The notes under the pieces are model-generated. The model had not been told where the DNA came from and made no database searches. It saw only the letters and a program-made list of their open reading frames with translations. Positions 63,132 to 64,000 of a stretch of DNA of 64,000 nt are shown piece after piece. The position numbers and the translations under genes were made by a program. How positions within the stretch are numbered: the stretch's first letter is position 1; each line of letters opens with the position of its first letter. Source of the DNA: Faecalimonas sp. (GTDB lineage: Bacteria > Bacillota > Clostridia > Lachnospirales > Lachnospiraceae); the NCBI GenBank assembly GCA_029264305.1, contig JARICA010000018.1, forward strand, positions 62,001-126,000, written 5' to 3'.

Positions 63132-63722
63132 TTATCTCCCATTGATTGCTTGTTCTATTTGCTTCCTTGTATTTTCTATTGTTCCACTATTATCTATTAT
63201 TTTATGGCAGTATTTTCTAAATACGTCTTCGGGTGCTTGTGCTTTCATAACCAAATCAATTTTTTCATCATCCATAAGACGAAAAGCCTTCAATCTCTTT
63301 CTTCTCACTTTCTCGTCGGCATAAATATACCATAATTCATCACAAATCTCTTCATAATGATCTTCTAACAAAAGAGCCGACTCAATTAAAAAATATTTGC
63401 ATTTCTCTTTTTTAGCTTCCTCAATTTTTCTCTTAACTTCTTCCTTGACTACTGGATGCACAATTTCATTTAGTTTTTGTAATTTTTCTGCATCGTCAAA
63501 CACAATCATCCCTAGTATTTTTCTATCAATTTCTCCTTCTTTTGTCAAAATTGTTTTACCAAATACTCTAACGATTTTTTGATAACACTCTTCACCTTTC
63601 TTTTGTAATTGATGTGCTATAATATCTGTCTGGCAGATAACAGCTCCATATGCTTCTTCCATCAAATTTAAAACACAACTTTTTCCTACACCGATTCCAC
63701 CTGTAATCCCAATTACTCTCAT
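63132..63722 (-). CDS. coaE: dephospho-CoA kinase
   Basis: This 196-residue kinase performs the last step of coenzyme A synthesis. It has the P-loop GITGGIGVGKS (5-15), QTDIIAHQL with the substrate-binding Asp, and the lid Arg pair around KVRRKRLKAF. The ATG directly follows the polA stop, the classical polA-coaE arrangement. The length is typical. Confidence 0.96.
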   Translation of the reverse strand: MRVIGITGGIGVGKSCVLNLMEEAYGAVICQTDIIAHQLQKKGEECYQKIVRVFGKTILTKEGEIDRKILGMIVFDDAEKLQKLNEIVHPVVKEEVKRKIEEAKKEKCKYFLIESALLLEDHYEEICDELWYIYADEKVRRKRLKAFRLMDDEKIDLVMKAQAPEDVFRKYCHKIIDNSGTIENTRKQIEQAINGR

Positions 63723-64000
63723 CTATTTTGCCTCATACCAACTATTTCCTGTATGCATGTCAATATCAAGTGGGACACGCAAACAAACAGCCTGTTCCAT
63801 TTCTTTTTTTAATATTTCTTTTACTTGTTCTACTTCGTCTTTATGGGCCTCAATCAAAAGTTCATCGTGTACTTGTAAAACAAGTTTTGATTTTAGTTGA
63901 TTTTTTTTCAGTTCACGATTCACTCCTATCATAGCTATTTTCATAATATCTGCTGCCGTTCCCTGAATAGGAGCATTCATGGCAACTCTCTCTCCAAAAG
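63723..64000 (-). CDS. polA: DNA polymerase I, C-terminal end only (5' part outside window)
   Basis: The last 92 or so residues of DNA polymerase I are visible. FGERVAMNAPIQGTAADI ends helix O of the polymerase domain, LVLQVHDELLIEA is motif C (with the catalytic His-Asp-Glu), and the chain ends in DMHTGNSWYEAK. The frame is open through the right edge, so the ATG at 63980 is internal, not a start. It repairs DNA and removes primers. coaE follows immediately. Confidence 0.97.
   Translation of the reverse strand, partial: FGERVAMNAPIQGTAADIMKIAMIGVNRELKKNQLKSKLVLQVHDELLIEAHKDEVEQVKEILKKEMEQAVCLRVPLDIDMHTGNSWYEAK

Overview
The window is a stretch of ordinary chromosome from a low-GC anaerobic Firmicute, most likely a Lachnospiraceae/Clostridia gut bacterium (inference). 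The signs are strongly AT-rich DNA, clostridial gene orders (plsX-acpP-rnc-smc-ftsY, rplU-prp-rpmA-obg, lexA divergent from a LysM gene), fermentative enzymes (Pta-AckA, NfnAB, iron-dependent alcohol dehydrogenase, Rex) and an aromatic amino acid decarboxylase resembling those of gut Lachnospiraceae. About 67 protein genes are called, one of them doubtful. Six lie on the + strand and the rest on the - strand, as expected if replication runs from high to low coordinates. Two genes are cut by the window ends: a cytidylate-kinase-like gene at the left and polA at the right. I saw no rRNA, tRNA, CRISPR array, prophage or insertion sequence.

Layout. 1-4.6 kb: kinase fragment, ttcA, dtd, a tyrosine recombinase and an SOS module (lexA, a divergent LysM gene and LexA boxes between them). 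4.6-14.2 kb: a long - strand block for ribosome biogenesis and RNA metabolism: two radical-SAM-associated genes, RNase G, ybaK, a HAD gene and a CBS gene, then a consensus promoter and leader driving rplU-prp-rpmA-obg-yhbY-nadD-yqeK-rsfS. 14.2-20.4 kb: a LysR regulator divergent from an aromatic amino acid decarboxylase, then a SatD-like gene overlapping a large TetM-like GTPase fused to a YacP/Rae1-type nuclease domain. 20.4-26 kb: exonuclease, Dus, YkgJ-type protein, methyltransferase, membrane-anchored MerR regulator, rlmH and a DMT exporter. 26-36.7 kb: redox and one-carbon genes: nfnAB, a Rex-controlled alcohol dehydrogenase, folD and fhs, plus ftsK, a ClpP-like protease and a zinc-ribbon/TPR/chitobiase-like protein. 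36.8-44.5 kb: rex-nnr-alr-mazF-corC-yebC-hypothetical-metY. 44.5-48.9 kb: an ABC-F ATPase, then gntR-icd behind a 34-bp perfect palindrome. 48.5-60 kb: the ftsY-smc-rnc-acpP-plsX-rpmF-yceD block, ackA, pta and mgtE. 60-64 kb: tmcAL, degV, walJ, coaE and the polA end.

How the genes fit together. The metabolic genes point to a fermenter producing acetate and probably ethanol or another alcohol. Pta-AckA make ATP. NfnAB links NADH, reduced ferredoxin and NADPH. Rex, encoded here, probably reads NADH/NAD and controls the alcohol dehydrogenase through a Rex-type site placed between its -35 and -10. The most unusual element is the SatD-like/TetM-YacP pair, which joins a ribosome-binding GTPase to a nuclease domain whose free homologue cuts mRNA in the ribosomal A site. 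Other points of interest are the likely tryptamine- or phenethylamine-forming decarboxylase, the gntR-icd palindrome, a MazF toxin with no MazE, and a conserved-looking hypothetical protein with a CFI-box-like cysteine motif. Family names come from recognising motifs and gene order; no database search was run.
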